Source: an uncultured Planctomycetaceae bacterium
GTDB lineage: Bacteria > Planctomycetota > Planctomycetia > Pirellulales > Pirellulaceae
DNA: 58,554 nt
NCBI GenBank assembly: GCA_903863885.1
Contig: CAIPEB010000567.1
Location: 1 to 58,554, forward strand
Reading direction: 5' to 3'
Shown here: piece after piece, positions 7,739 to 16,724 of the stretch
Layout of the letters: each line of letters starts with the position of its first letter
Numbering within the stretch: the stretch's first letter is position 1
The notes under the pieces: generated by a model
Database searches by the model: none
What the model was told of the DNA's origin: nothing
Seen by the model: the letters and a program-made list of their open reading frames with translations, nothing else
Program-made: the position numbers and the translations under genes

Positions 7739-9214
7739 TTATTTTTCGGGCAGCAGTTCAGCACCCGTGATTTTCAGCACGAACGCGTGGCGGCAAGGCG
7801 CCTCTTCCGGGCCGAGAGCAGGAAGCGTGATCGTCAGCGTATTGTCCTTCCGCTGGGCCTTCAGGTTTTCCGGGCAGCCGAGCAGCGTGACGACCGCCCC
7901 GTCGGGAACCCGCACGTCCTTGAGCACGAACTGGCTTCCCGGCCAGCCTGAAGTGATGGCGTAAACCGCATCCGGCTTCTTGGTGAAGAACGCCTGCTTC
8001 ACCGCGGCTCCATCCCTGGGTTGCTGGCCGATCTGGTCCATCAGCCGGTACTTCACCATGAACTCGCCGAACTGCTGGTCGGGCCGCTTGCCCTCGCTCC
8101 ACTGGCACGAGCGTCCGGCGAACCGCGTCCCGTAGATCGCCTCGCCGTTCACTTTGAGCCAATCCCCGATCTCCAGCAGCCGCTGCTCCATCAGCGGAGG
8201 GATCGTGCCGTCGGAAGCCGGTCCGATATCGAGCAGCAGATTGCCGCCCCGGCTCACCAGGTCGATCAGCGTGAAGATGAACTCGCGCCCCGTCTTGTAG
8301 TCGTCGATCCGCTCCGCGCGGTTGTAGCCGTACGAATAGGCCATGCCGCGGCTTTCCTCCCACGCATGCGAGTCGTCCTTCAGACCGGCCGCGTATTCCG
8401 TAGTCCAGTAACCTCCGTGCTTGTGCCGGCATTCCTTGCCCCAGCGATCGTTCACGACCACTTCTTCCTTGCATGGGGATTCGTTGTAGAGCCAGGCCAG
8501 CAGCTGTTCGCTTTTCCAGTCGCTGGACGGCATGTCCCACTCGCCGTCGCTGAAGATGATCGACGGCTGGTAACGGGTCACCGCGTCCTTGAACTGGGGA
8601 ATCATGTGTTCCTCGACGTACTTCTTGCGGTCCGCCTTCCAAAGCGGATTGAACCATTCGTAAAGGGAGTAATAGAAGCCGAACTTCACTCCCTGCTCAC
8701 GCGTGGCCTTGGCCAGTTCGCCGAGCAGGTCCCGCTTGGGACCGATTTCGACGGCGTTCCAGGGGCGGCCCCACGTGCGCGAAGCTTCGGCGCTCGGCCA
8801 GAGACAGAATCCCTCGTGATGCTTGGAGGTCAACACGACGTATTTTGCGCCCGACCGCTGAAACAACCTGGCCCACTGGTTCGCATCAAACAACTCGGCC
8901 GTGAATCGCGGCGCAAACTCCTGATAATTGAAGTCCGGGCCGTACTGGCGCGAATGAAACTGCCACCACGCATTCTCGGGCTTCTTGTCGGACATGTTGT
9001 TCCAATACCATTCCGCGTACTCGCCCATCTTTCCCCAGGCGGGAACCGAATAGACGCCCCAGTGAATGAAGATCCCGAACTTCGCGTCCAGGAACCACGT
9101 CGGCATCGGACGCTGGTCGAGCGAGTCCCACTTCGGTTCGTAACGCTTTTCCTCCGCACTCGCGCCGCGCATCAGAAGCACCGCGCACAACACCGCAAGC
9201 CCCCAACGTCTCAT
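7739..9214 (-). CDS. Secreted alpha-L-fucosidase, GH29 family
   Basis: A 491-residue enzyme that removes terminal alpha-L-fucose. A signal peptide is visible at 1-20 (WGLAVLCAVLLMRGASA). The GH29 opening AKFGIFIHWGVYSVPAW lies at 44-60, LTSKHHEGFCLWPS at 128-141, and the catalytic nucleophile is probably D223 in IIFSDGEWD. A short beta-sandwich domain closes the protein. The ATG at 9214 is chosen over one eight codons upstream because the signal peptide then starts with MRRWG. It points to export and digestion of fucosylated glycans, in keeping with the sulfatases and galactosidase further along. Confidence 0.93.
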   Translation of the reverse strand: MRRWGLAVLCAVLLMRGASAEEKRYEPKWDSLDQRPMPTWFLDAKFGIFIHWGVYSVPAWGKMGEYAEWYWNNMSDKKPENAWWQFHSRQYGPDFNYQEFAPRFTAELFDANQWARLFQRSGAKYVVLTSKHHEGFCLWPSAEASRTWGRPWNAVEIGPKRDLLGELAKATREQGVKFGFYYSLYEWFNPLWKADRKKYVEEHMIPQFKDAVTRYQPSIIFSDGEWDMPSSDWKSEQLLAWLYNESPCKEEVVVNDRWGKECRHKHGGYWTTEYAAGLKDDSHAWEESRGMAYSYGYNRAERIDDYKTGREFIFTLIDLVSRGGNLLLDIGPASDGTIPPLMEQRLLEIGDWLKVNGEAIYGTRFAGRSCQWSEGKRPDQQFGEFMVKYRLMDQIGQQPRDGAAVKQAFFTKKPDAVYAITSGWPGSQFVLKDVRVPDGAVVTLLGCPENLKAQRKDNTLTITLPALGPEEAPCRHAFVLKITGAELLPEK

Positions 9215-9317
9215 AGGATTCCCTTTCCGCAAAAGCACCCGGGCTCAAGTTGACTCGATTGGCCGATGATAATCTCCCGCCGAAGGCCCACGCAATTCGG
9301 CCGCACTCCTTCCGCAT

Positions 9318-9340
9318 CCCCTCGGCGAACTGCCGAGGGG
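9318..9340 (+). promoter_or_regulatory. Perfect hairpin in the divergent region upstream of the diheme protein
   Basis: CCCCTCGGC (9318-9326) and GCCGAGGGG (9332-9340) form a perfect 9-bp stem with a 5-base loop, followed by CGGTTTTGAT. It is 210 bases before the diheme-protein ATG, in the 335-base gap 9215-9549, and might act as an attenuator or be a dispersed palindrome. Nothing else clear is seen in that gap. Confidence 0.35.
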
Positions 9341-9549
9341 CGGTTTTGATGGGAATCCCGACGGCCTTTGTGTACAATCGGCCACCAGCGGGCCCGGGCG
9401 TCTGCGGCAATGTACCCTCGGAGCCGCGACCTTTCGCGGCAGAGCCGAGCGGCCGCCCCGGGCGCGGCTTCCGAAACCCGTGCTGACTCACCGTTCAGGC
9501 CGGCGTCCCTGCCGCCCGACAACACGACAAAATCAGGATGGAGCGCCGA

Positions 9550-11940
9550 ATGAGCCGTTCGTTCCAAGCTCGGACCCGTTGGCTGGCTTTGGCCATGATC
9601 AGTGCCGCAATTGCGGCGAGCGGACAACCTACCTCCGATCCGGCCCTGCTGGCCGGGGAAGCCGCGATACCCCAAACGGCATCGTGGCCGCAGATCCAGA
9701 AGTCGCCGCTCAGCGCGGACGAACTCGGGTTCGACGAAGTCGTGTTCGTGAAGCGGAAGCCCTTTTCGTCGGACCACTACTACACGGATATCGACAACGG
9801 CACGAGTCCCGACCGCTTCGTGCCCGGCAACGGCATCTACGTTTTCAACATCCGCACGCAAGCCGAGCGGCCGGTTGTGACGGCCGCAAACCTGCCGGGC
9901 GGAAAGGGACTGATCGGAAAAATCAGCCTGTCGTTCGACGCGAAAAAGGTCGTCTTCGACTTTCGCGAACGGGCGGATGCCGGCTTTCGCATCTGGGAAG
10001 TGAACCTCGACGGCACGGGACTGCGCCAGGTTCTGCTGCCGCCGCAGGACGAGGCCGAGAAGGTAGCGCGATGGGGTAAGCCCTGGCACACCGACGACAT
10101 TCACCCCTGCTACCTGCCCGACGGCAAGATCATGTTCTCCTCAACCCGCAGTGAGCATACCGTGCTGTGCGGAGGCTCGGCGCACCTGACGGCTCCAAGC
10201 CTGTTCCGCATGGATGCCGACGGCACGCACGTCGAGCAGCTGACACAGAGTCCGGTCAGCGAGTTCTGTCCCGTGGTGCTCGATGACGGACGTGTCCTCT
10301 ATCACCGATGGGAATACATCGACCGCGGAGCCCGCGTGTCCAAGACGCTCTGGTCGATGAACCCGGATGGCGGCAAGCCGGAAGAAATCTACGGGATTGC
10401 CGACGACTCGACGACCGTATTCATGTATCCGCAGCCGGTCCCTGACAGCGAACATCGACTGGTCTGCGTCGGAACGTGCCACTTTCCCCAGGGAGGATGC
10501 GTCGGCTCGATTCAGTTCATCGACTACAAGAAAGGCGTGCGCGAAGCAGGCCCCGATCCCCAGGACGCGACCTATGCCGCTTCGGCTGGACAATCCTCCG
10601 TCACCAACATCACGCCGCAGGTTTTCGTCGAACGTCATACCGAACCCGGATGGCACTTCATCACAGCCGCCGGATCCTACGAGCAGAATCGCGAAGGAAA
10701 ATCGGGCTACCTCTACACTCACCCTTATCCGATCAGCCGGCACGAGTTCCTCGTCTCGGTGAAGACGGATCCGTCGGCCCATTATCAAAATGTCCCGAAC
10801 GCGTACGCAATCTGCCTGCTCGACACCAACGGCCGACATCGGCTTGTTCATGACGATGCGGAGTTGTCCTGCTGGCATCCGCTGCCGCTGGTTCCGCGAC
10901 GGGTTCCGCCGTGCATCGAGTCCACCCTGGACCCGAAACTGGCATCCAGCAACCAGGCACTTTGCGTAATCGGCGACATCTACCAGGGAATGGAGGCGAT
11001 CCCGCGCGGCGAGATCAAATGGCTGCGCATCAACGAAGCGCTGCCTCGCTACTGGTCCACCGGCAGACGCTGGGACCCGTCGCTCAGCAGTTCCGCGTGG
11101 AAAGCCGCACTGTGGCCACGAGTGCAGTGGGGAGTTGTTCCCGTGGAGCAGGACGGATCCGCTCAGTTTTATGTGCCGGCCAATCGGGCCGTCTTCTTCC
11201 AGGCACTCGATAAAGACTTCCGCGAGGTGCAGCGTGAACGAACTTACGTGAACTACCGGCCGGGCGAAGTCCGATCGTGCGGCGGCTGTCACGGACAAGC
11301 AACGCGGACTTTGTCCCGAACAAGTGCCGCGACGCCCCTCGCTCTGACTCGGGCCCCCAGCGTGCCGCAGCCCCAACCCTGCGACCTTGCCGAAAACGGA
11401 GGCACCGGCCTCGCAGGACAGGTGATCCACTACCCCACGGACATCCAACCGATTCTCGACGCCAAATGCGTCCGTTGTCACGGCCAGACCAATCCCGCCG
11501 GGAATCTGAAGCTGACCGGAGAACCAACTCTCTTCTATAACACGTCGTACGAGGAACTCGCACGAAAGGAACTGGCCGGACCCATTATCCCGGAATTCAC
11601 CTCCTTCCTCGCCGGAGATCGGGGAAACTACAACGGCGCTTACCTCCCGCCGCGCAGCCTGGGTTGTGCGAAGAGCAGCATGATGGCTCTGCTGACCGAC
11701 AAGGCAAATGCGAAAAACGCCAAGGACGACCATTCAACAATGCTGACCGCCATGGAACTGATGATCCTCAGCCGCTGGATCGACTCCAACTACCAGTACT
11801 ACGGGTCATATTTCGGGCGCCAACATCCGCAGTGGTTGAATCCGGATCCCAAGAATCCAGATTACAATCCGGCCGATTTCCGCCGTAAGGCGACCTTTGA
11901 AGAAGCAACCAGCTTCTACGCGCCGCCGTGGCATCGGTGA
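9550..11940 (+). CDS. Secreted hydrazine-synthase-alpha-like (HZS_alpha) diheme cytochrome c protein
   Basis: A 796-residue exported protein. A hydrophobic signal segment lies near 10-26. The N-terminal half resembles a WD40/PD40-like beta-propeller with repeated acidic DADGTHVEQLT and MNPDGG elements. Two CxxCH heme-binding motifs follow: CGGCH (C577-H581) and CVRCH (C640-H644). The arrangement matches the HZS_alpha-related family, widespread in planctomycetes that do not make hydrazine. No HzsB/C partners are present, so hydrazine synthesis should not be assumed; a periplasmic redox or binding role is more likely. The ATG at 9550 has GGAG six bases upstream. The first heptamer repeat begins right after its stop codon. 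Confidence 0.85.
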   Translation: MSRSFQARTRWLALAMISAAIAASGQPTSDPALLAGEAAIPQTASWPQIQKSPLSADELGFDEVVFVKRKPFSSDHYYTDIDNGTSPDRFVPGNGIYVFNIRTQAERPVVTAANLPGGKGLIGKISLSFDAKKVVFDFRERADAGFRIWEVNLDGTGLRQVLLPPQDEAEKVARWGKPWHTDDIHPCYLPDGKIMFSSTRSEHTVLCGGSAHLTAPSLFRMDADGTHVEQLTQSPVSEFCPVVLDDGRVLYHRWEYIDRGARVSKTLWSMNPDGGKPEEIYGIADDSTTVFMYPQPVPDSEHRLVCVGTCHFPQGGCVGSIQFIDYKKGVREAGPDPQDATYAASAGQSSVTNITPQVFVERHTEPGWHFITAAGSYEQNREGKSGYLYTHPYPISRHEFLVSVKTDPSAHYQNVPNAYAICLLDTNGRHRLVHDDAELSCWHPLPLVPRRVPPCIESTLDPKLASSNQALCVIGDIYQGMEAIPRGEIKWLRINEALPRYWSTGRRWDPSLSSSAWKAALWPRVQWGVVPVEQDGSAQFYVPANRAVFFQALDKDFREVQRERTYVNYRPGEVRSCGGCHGQATRTLSRTSAATPLALTRAPSVPQPQPCDLAENGGTGLAGQVIHYPTDIQPILDAKCVRCHGQTNPAGNLKLTGEPTLFYNTSYEELARKELAGPIIPEFTSFLAGDRGNYNGAYLPPRSLGCAKSSMMALLTDKANAKNAKDDHSTMLTAMELMILSRWIDSNYQYYGSYFGRQHPQWLNPDPKNPDYNPADFRRKATFEEATSFYAPPWHR

Positions 11941-12007
11941 GGGGAGTCCGGAGTCCGGAGTCTGGAGTCCGGAGGAAGACAAACGTCCGTTTGGCATCCG
12001 GCATCCG
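11941..12007 (+). repeat. Composite heptamer repeat, copy A
   Basis: It starts at the base after the diheme-protein stop codon. About four GAGTCYG units (11944-11974) are followed by a GAAGACAAACG spacer and two GGCATCC units (11993-12007). It ends 13 bases before the stop of the convergent protease gene. Confidence 0.8.
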
Positions 12008-12020
12008 TCCCACCCGCCCG

Positions 12021-12851
12021 TTACCAAGGCTGACTGGGACGCGTGGTGACTCGAATCACAAACGGTCCGCCGGGACGGGATGTCACGTCGCTCAGCCAGA
12101 CTATCCCTTCGCCTGGAGGTGCGGATACGTCGGGGCTGCTCCATTGCGGCGGGACGACGTAGATCGGACCCTGGCTCACAGCCGACCTGACCGCGGACAA
12201 CTCCGCCTGGGCGGCGAGGTACACGAACATGGCGACCAGCACCAGCGAGCCGCTGTAGAACAGGCCGAGCAACCCCAGTACGACGGCCATGCCTTTCCCG
12301 ACACGAGCCGCGATCGTGGTTGCCCGTTCGTAGGGAAGCTGCATCGCCAGAAACGACCGCAATACGCGACCGCCGTCCATAGGAAAGGCAGGCAGCAGAT
12401 TGAACACGACCAGACCGATGTTGACGAACATCAACTCGATCAGGAAGTTCCAGCCCGGCACATGCGAGAACGACAATTGATAGCCGGCGCCGGCCAGCAG
12501 GGAACCGCCAAGGATGGCACCCGCGATGACGACATTCACCGCGGGTCCCGCCAACGCAATCACCAGTTCCTTGACCGGACTCCTCGGAATCTCATTCAGG
12601 CTGGCCACTCCTCCGATCGGATACAGCGTGATATCACGCGTCCCGATCCCGAACTGGCGGGCAGCCAGCGCATGCCCTAACTCATGCAGGACCACGCAGC
12701 CAAATACCGCGAACAGGAATGCCACGGTCGAGACGGCCGCCACGACTCCGCTGCTCGACATCGCCGACATCAGCATCCATCCGGGCAGGATCCAGAACGA
12801 CCAGTGAACGTATACGTCGATACCGGCCAGGTTCGCCAGTTTCCATTTCAT
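12021..12851 (-). CDS. Site-2 protease family (M50) membrane metalloprotease
   Basis: A 276-residue integral membrane zinc protease. The zinc motif HELGH lies at 56-60 inside a hydrophobic stretch, and the third ligand is D159 in NLLPAFPMDGGR. Hydrophobic segments at about 16-28, 36-58, 96-120, 136-155 and 195-220 fit the multi-spanning SpoIVFB/YwhC-like group. No PDZ or CBS domain is present; the C-terminal 45 residues are non-conserved and proline-rich. The family cuts transmembrane substrates such as anti-sigma factors; the substrate here is unknown. Confidence 0.92.
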   Translation of the reverse strand: MKWKLANLAGIDVYVHWSFWILPGWMLMSAMSSSGVVAAVSTVAFLFAVFGCVVLHELGHALAARQFGIGTRDITLYPIGGVASLNEIPRSPVKELVIALAGPAVNVVIAGAILGGSLLAGAGYQLSFSHVPGWNFLIELMFVNIGLVVFNLLPAFPMDGGRVLRSFLAMQLPYERATTIAARVGKGMAVVLGLLGLFYSGSLVLVAMFVYLAAQAELSAVRSAVSQGPIYVVPPQWSSPDVSAPPGEGIVWLSDVTSRPGGPFVIRVTTRPSQPW

Positions 12852-13125
12852 GACTTGCTGCCTTCGACAGACTGAAGTGAATTGAACGAGGACAGATAGG
12901 GAACAAAGCTCGAAAAACTCGGAATGTGAGGAACCATTAACGCACGTCGCGTGCCAGAAACCAGCCGCGGCTCGCCGCCCCCCTCGGTTTGATCGTAACT
13001 ATCGATGCACGCGTGATTAGCGTCAGTCTGTATTAGTCGGATTGCGTGCCATATTGGCAGTGGACGACGCGAAATGCCCCATTTCCGACGCAAAAAGCGT
13101 CAGGCGGCACACCGCAGCAAGCGGT
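12852..13125. other. Intergenic region without visible gene
   Basis: This is the left part of the 368-base gap between the M50 protease start and the DUF2461 stop. No convincing coding frame or hairpin was seen; the right part is the heptamer repeat. Confidence 0.6.
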
Positions 13126-13219
13126 GGATGCCGGATGCCGGTAGTCGGTAGTCAGATCGAGGATTTGTTTGCCTCCAGACTCCAGACTCCAGACTCCAGA
13201 CTCCGGACTCCAGACTCTT
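13126..13219 (-). repeat. Composite heptamer repeat, copy B (longest)
   Basis: Read from the DUF2461 stop codon (13220-13222), two bases are followed by six GAGTCYG units (13173-13217), then GCAAACAAATCC, then GACTACC twice and GGCATCC twice (ending at 13126). It has the same order and orientation relative to the gene as copy A. Confidence 0.85.
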
Positions 13220-13906
13220 TCAAAACGGCAATGACAGCGCATCGCAGAGAAACTTCATCAGCGGCCGCCCGTCGCGGAACGTCTTGTCCACCGTATCGAG
13301 AAAGTCGCCGGCGAGCACATCTCGCTTACGGAGATCCTTGAGGGCGACAAAATCCTTGCGTTTCAAGTCTTCGATGCAGGGATGATCGAGCGGGTATCCG
13401 CGGGGCGGCAGGCGCAGCGAGTCGCCGTCGAGTTTGAGAGATTCGCGAAAGCGGGCATTGCGGACGACCCGCTGCCAGCGATCGGGCCATTCAGCGATCG
13501 CGTCCCGGATGCGCCGCAGAGCGTCGGCGTCCGGATGCCATACACCCATGGCCAGGAAGCACTCGTCGGGTGCGATGTGGATGTAGTAGCCCGGCGCGTG
13601 GACATCCGCCCCGCAGTTGTGCCGGAACTGAATGCCGACGTTCGTCTTGTACGGCGTCTTGTCGCGGGAGAACCGAGTATCCCGGTAGACCCGCATCAGG
13701 GATCCGCCGACGCGCCGGTCGCTCGCCAGAAAACACGGGGAGATCCGCTCGAGGCGCGGGGCGAATGTGCGAATCAACGCCATGCAGGGCTCCAGCACTT
13801 TCTGCTCGTAGCGTTGCTTGTTTTCACTGAACCACTGCCGGTCGTTGTGGCCGGCCAGATCATCCAGAAACTCCAGCAGCGACGGTTCAAATTTGCGGAA
13901 TTCCAC
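13220..13906 (-). CDS. DUF2461 (TIGR02453) family protein
   Basis: A 228-residue protein. Family hallmarks are FLDDLAGHNDRQWFSENKQRY near the N-terminus, RVYRDTRFSRDKTPYKTNVG in the middle, YYIHIAPDECFLAMGVWHPD, and a C-terminal FRDGRPLMKFL. The biochemical role of the family is not known. The GTG at 13906 is chosen because GGAG sits about nine bases upstream; longer frames run into the stop region of the preceding gene, which ends 19 bases away, so the two genes form an operon. Confidence 0.88.
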   Translation of the reverse strand: MEFRKFEPSLLEFLDDLAGHNDRQWFSENKQRYEQKVLEPCMALIRTFAPRLERISPCFLASDRRVGGSLMRVYRDTRFSRDKTPYKTNVGIQFRHNCGADVHAPGYYIHIAPDECFLAMGVWHPDADALRRIRDAIAEWPDRWQRVVRNARFRESLKLDGDSLRLPPRGYPLDHPCIEDLKRKDFVALKDLRKRDVLAGDFLDTVDKTFRDGRPLMKFLCDALSLPF

Positions 13907-13925
13907 AATGGCTTCTCCAGGAAAA

Positions 13926-16091
13926 CTACTTAATGTGCAGGAGCACCACGTCGTCGCCCGGCAATTCGACTTCGACACCGTCTCCAACAATTCTCCGGAC
14001 ATCCAGAGCAACTTCGGTATTCCCGGTCAGAGCCCCCGCGGAACCGGCGAACGTAACGCATGTCGCGCTGTGCACTTCAGCCAGCGGCACGGGAAGTTTG
14101 TCGGGACGCAACGCGCACGTCACCGTGCGCCTCCGCGAGTCGAGATTCGCCAACAGGATGAAAGCCTCGCCCGTTCGACCGTAGATCGCTGAAGCCGTCT
14201 GTGGATCAGACAACGAAACCGCTTCATTCCTCCAGTCGCGGAAGCGATACGCCGCGAAGTCGCCCAGAACGTTCAATCGCTTGGACAATTCAAAGGCATC
14301 CTCGCCGGCGGGCCACGGCGTGACACCGGCCACCAGCGCTTCGATAGCAAAGAGACGATGCAGTCGCGCCGGCGATTCGGGTTTGAGTACGCCGTAGCTG
14401 ATGACGCCTCGGCGGCGACTTCCCACCAGCGACCATTCCAGCGGCAGGTCGGCCAACGGCGGCGCATCATCCGACCACGTACCGTACCCCCACTCGGTCG
14501 CCACGACACAATCCGCGAAGTTCTCGGTGGCAAACATGGGAGTGGTCGTGTTGTGGATGATCACCAGACCGTCGGGACCGACTCGCAGCCGCGTCCACTC
14601 CATCAGGTCCAACAATTCATCCATGTCCCAGTGCCCTTGAGCCTCGGCGACACCGGGGCGGCTGACTTCGTGCAGCGGATTGCAGCAGTAAAGGCTGACG
14701 TTCCAGTCGTAGTAGACTCCGTCGAGCGGGTGGTTTTTCAGCACGCGATCGATCGACATTTTCAGGTAATCGAGCCATCCCGACCGGAGGCACATCTGCA
14801 CGCCGAATTCGCTGTTGGGCTTAAGAAAATTGTGCTGAAGATCGCCCTTGAGGTTCTTTCGTCCCCACGCGTCGCCGTGCTCGCGGAACGCGTCGGTGCT
14901 CGGATGCAGTTCCTTGTTGGAGAAGTAGGTTGCCGTCCGGACTCCGGCCTCGCGGCAGTCTTTCAAGACCTGGTCGAATCGGTCCATATCAGGATAAGGC
15001 GGATAGGAACCGTCGCGCCAGAACAGGCCGTCGCCGTAGTAATCACCGTCGTTATGACAGTGGGCGGTCCGGATGCCCTTGTCGGCCCAACCGCGGATGT
15101 CCTGCGCCGATACCCAGTTGCCTCGGTTGCGGTTGAATGACGTGTGGAGCCACGGACTCGTGGCTCGATCCTCGAGGAGCGGAACGGCGAAGTAATAGTC
15201 GAACGAGCACCCGTCGGCAAGCGGCACGGCCTGATCGTCACTCCACGCCGGGGCCAGAATCAGTGCCAGCCCCGCGGGATTCTCGCTCCGTTGAAGACGG
15301 CACATTCCCTGCCCGCGGCGTCCCGTGCACTGCAGCTCCCACTGCGACAGGTCGGACCCGGCGAACCATTCAAGACCCTCGACACCGGCATCGGCAAACA
15401 GCATTGATCGCGGCACGTACCGCATCGCCAGTTGCTTGTCGGATGGATGATCCGGTCTCAGCTTGCCCCAGATGTTGCTGCCGAAGGAAAAGGGAGACGC
15501 GCCGTCCTGTTCCGCGCGGCCTTCGCGATATCCGTAGTTGGTCAGGTTCGGCGCAAGCGTTGTCGCCACAGGCACCAGTTCACGAACGCGTATGCCGCCG
15601 GCGGGAACACGGAATACCTTGTGCACCTTGAGGTATCCCCACCGATACGTGAACTCGGTTTCGACGCGGACTCCCGATTCGGTTCCCTGCTCATCCACCA
15701 ACGCACTGTCTACCTTGACGATTTCGTGGAGGCCGTCACGGCGATGATCGACTTTGGGCTTGCGATCGAGCGCGTCGCTGAAAACACCTCCCGATTCGGT
15801 GCGGATTCGCGTTTCCACGGGACTCGCCAGCAGATTCCCGGCCTTGCCGTGTTCGAGCGCGATGCGGGTGATGACGCCGCCACGGCTCAAGTCCTGCTCG
15901 AAGACGTAATAGGGCGTTCGCAAGGCCAGGATGCCTGAGGATGCGTCCCGTGAAACGGTATAGGGTTGCGGCCAAGTGCTGCGGGCAGTCGTCTCGGCAG
16001 CTGCGGCGGCGGCAGCGCCTGCCCATGCAGCCAGAGCGCAGATACCCACCAATCTGGAGCCGACGCGTGAAGAGAGCGGCTTGCGGTGCAT
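13926..16091 (-). CDS. Secreted TIM-barrel glycoside-hydrolase-like protein (GH36/DUF6259-like)
   Basis: 721 residues. The N-terminal ~32 residues are a signal peptide with an alanine-rich end. A beta-sandwich region (about 40-290) precedes a barrel-like region with TAHCHNDGDYYGDGLFW, FSNKELHPSTDAF and GVYYDWNVSLYCCNP; the aspartate in YYDWN is in the place expected for a retaining galactosidase-clan nucleophile. A C-terminal beta domain ends the protein. I do not recognise the exact family, so the substrate is open. The ATG at 16091 is chosen for the signal peptide; the frame extends upstream without a plausible start. It is co-directional with the DUF2461 gene. Confidence 0.72.
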   Translation of the reverse strand: MHRKPLSSRVGSRLVGICALAAWAGAAAAAAAETTARSTWPQPYTVSRDASSGILALRTPYYVFEQDLSRGGVITRIALEHGKAGNLLASPVETRIRTESGGVFSDALDRKPKVDHRRDGLHEIVKVDSALVDEQGTESGVRVETEFTYRWGYLKVHKVFRVPAGGIRVRELVPVATTLAPNLTNYGYREGRAEQDGASPFSFGSNIWGKLRPDHPSDKQLAMRYVPRSMLFADAGVEGLEWFAGSDLSQWELQCTGRRGQGMCRLQRSENPAGLALILAPAWSDDQAVPLADGCSFDYYFAVPLLEDRATSPWLHTSFNRNRGNWVSAQDIRGWADKGIRTAHCHNDGDYYGDGLFWRDGSYPPYPDMDRFDQVLKDCREAGVRTATYFSNKELHPSTDAFREHGDAWGRKNLKGDLQHNFLKPNSEFGVQMCLRSGWLDYLKMSIDRVLKNHPLDGVYYDWNVSLYCCNPLHEVSRPGVAEAQGHWDMDELLDLMEWTRLRVGPDGLVIIHNTTTPMFATENFADCVVATEWGYGTWSDDAPPLADLPLEWSLVGSRRRGVISYGVLKPESPARLHRLFAIEALVAGVTPWPAGEDAFELSKRLNVLGDFAAYRFRDWRNEAVSLSDPQTASAIYGRTGEAFILLANLDSRRRTVTCALRPDKLPVPLAEVHSATCVTFAGSAGALTGNTEVALDVRRIVGDGVEVELPGDDVVLLHIK

Positions 16092-16724
16092 GTGTCCCCC
16101 CGTGGAATGCTCTGCTCTTGCCTCGTTTCGAAGCCGGTGCAGCGTGGCACTAAGGCTTAGGATCGCGACTTTTCCGGCAAAGTCCAGCGACCGACGGGAG
16201 GAGAGAATCCGGAGCAAGGCCAAACACATGCCCGCCATCCGTGGCCTCATTACGAACGATGCCGGACGCGACTTCGGCAAGTTATTACCACAATTACGGT
16301 TGAGTTTCTTCGATTCTGCCCTCTTCCTGCGGACTCCGGGCTCCGGACACCGGACTCCAACCTCCCGTACCCTCAAACTCCCCCCGATCGGAATGGGGAG
16401 CCATGCTGCCGATTCCGGCCCCAAAACCCTTGATACCGGAGTCGCGATAAACAAAAATCAGGGGTGTTCATTGACCCCTGCGGGCGAGCGGCCGATTGAC
16501 GCAGCCCTGCATCGACAATGGCACAGTGCCGGAGCAGACGGCGGAAGCAGATGGTGCCAGCAGCTGCGAATCGCCGGACAGCCCGCGTCCCCCCTGAAAA
16601 TCCCGCCGAGAGTAAACAAACCTGCAGTTTCAACAACGTATTGCCCTCCGGGGTGATTTTGTGCGCAACGTTTCGCGCCGGCGAGTGCCGGCGTTTCAAG
16701 CCGCACAGAGAGGCAACGGTCGAC
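16092..16724. other. Divergent intergenic region, 633 bases
   Basis: This lies between the glycosidase-like gene (minus) and the Rid gene (plus). It holds one degenerate heptamer element (16323-16359). A minus-strand frame ending at 16373 overlaps the Rid gene and is not convincing. No other structure was found. Confidence 0.55.
16323..16359 (-). repeat. Degenerate heptamer repeat, copy D
   Basis: On the minus strand the segment reads GGAGTCCGG, GTGTCCGG, AGCCCGG, AGTCCGC, then AGGAAGAG, which parallels the tract and spacer of copy A with substitutions. No certain gene ends beside it and the second heptamer tract is missing. Confidence 0.45.

Noticed and set aside
8021-9253. 410-residue plus-strand frame
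   Set aside because: Antisense to the GH29 fucosidase, whose motifs are unmistakable.
9346-9378. Promoter-like TTGATG and TACAAT before the diheme protein gene
   Set aside because: The spacer is 21 bases, too long for a sigma-70-type promoter.
10141-11733. 530-residue minus-strand frame
   Set aside because: Antisense to the HZS_alpha-like diheme protein with its signal peptide and two CxxCH sites.
9550-11940. Anammox hydrazine synthase
   Set aside because: Only the alpha-like subunit is present, without beta/gamma subunits or other anammox genes; the family is common in non-anammox planctomycetes.
13173-13217. CRISPR array
   Set aside because: The repeat units are only 7 bases with no unique spacers, and no cas gene is present.
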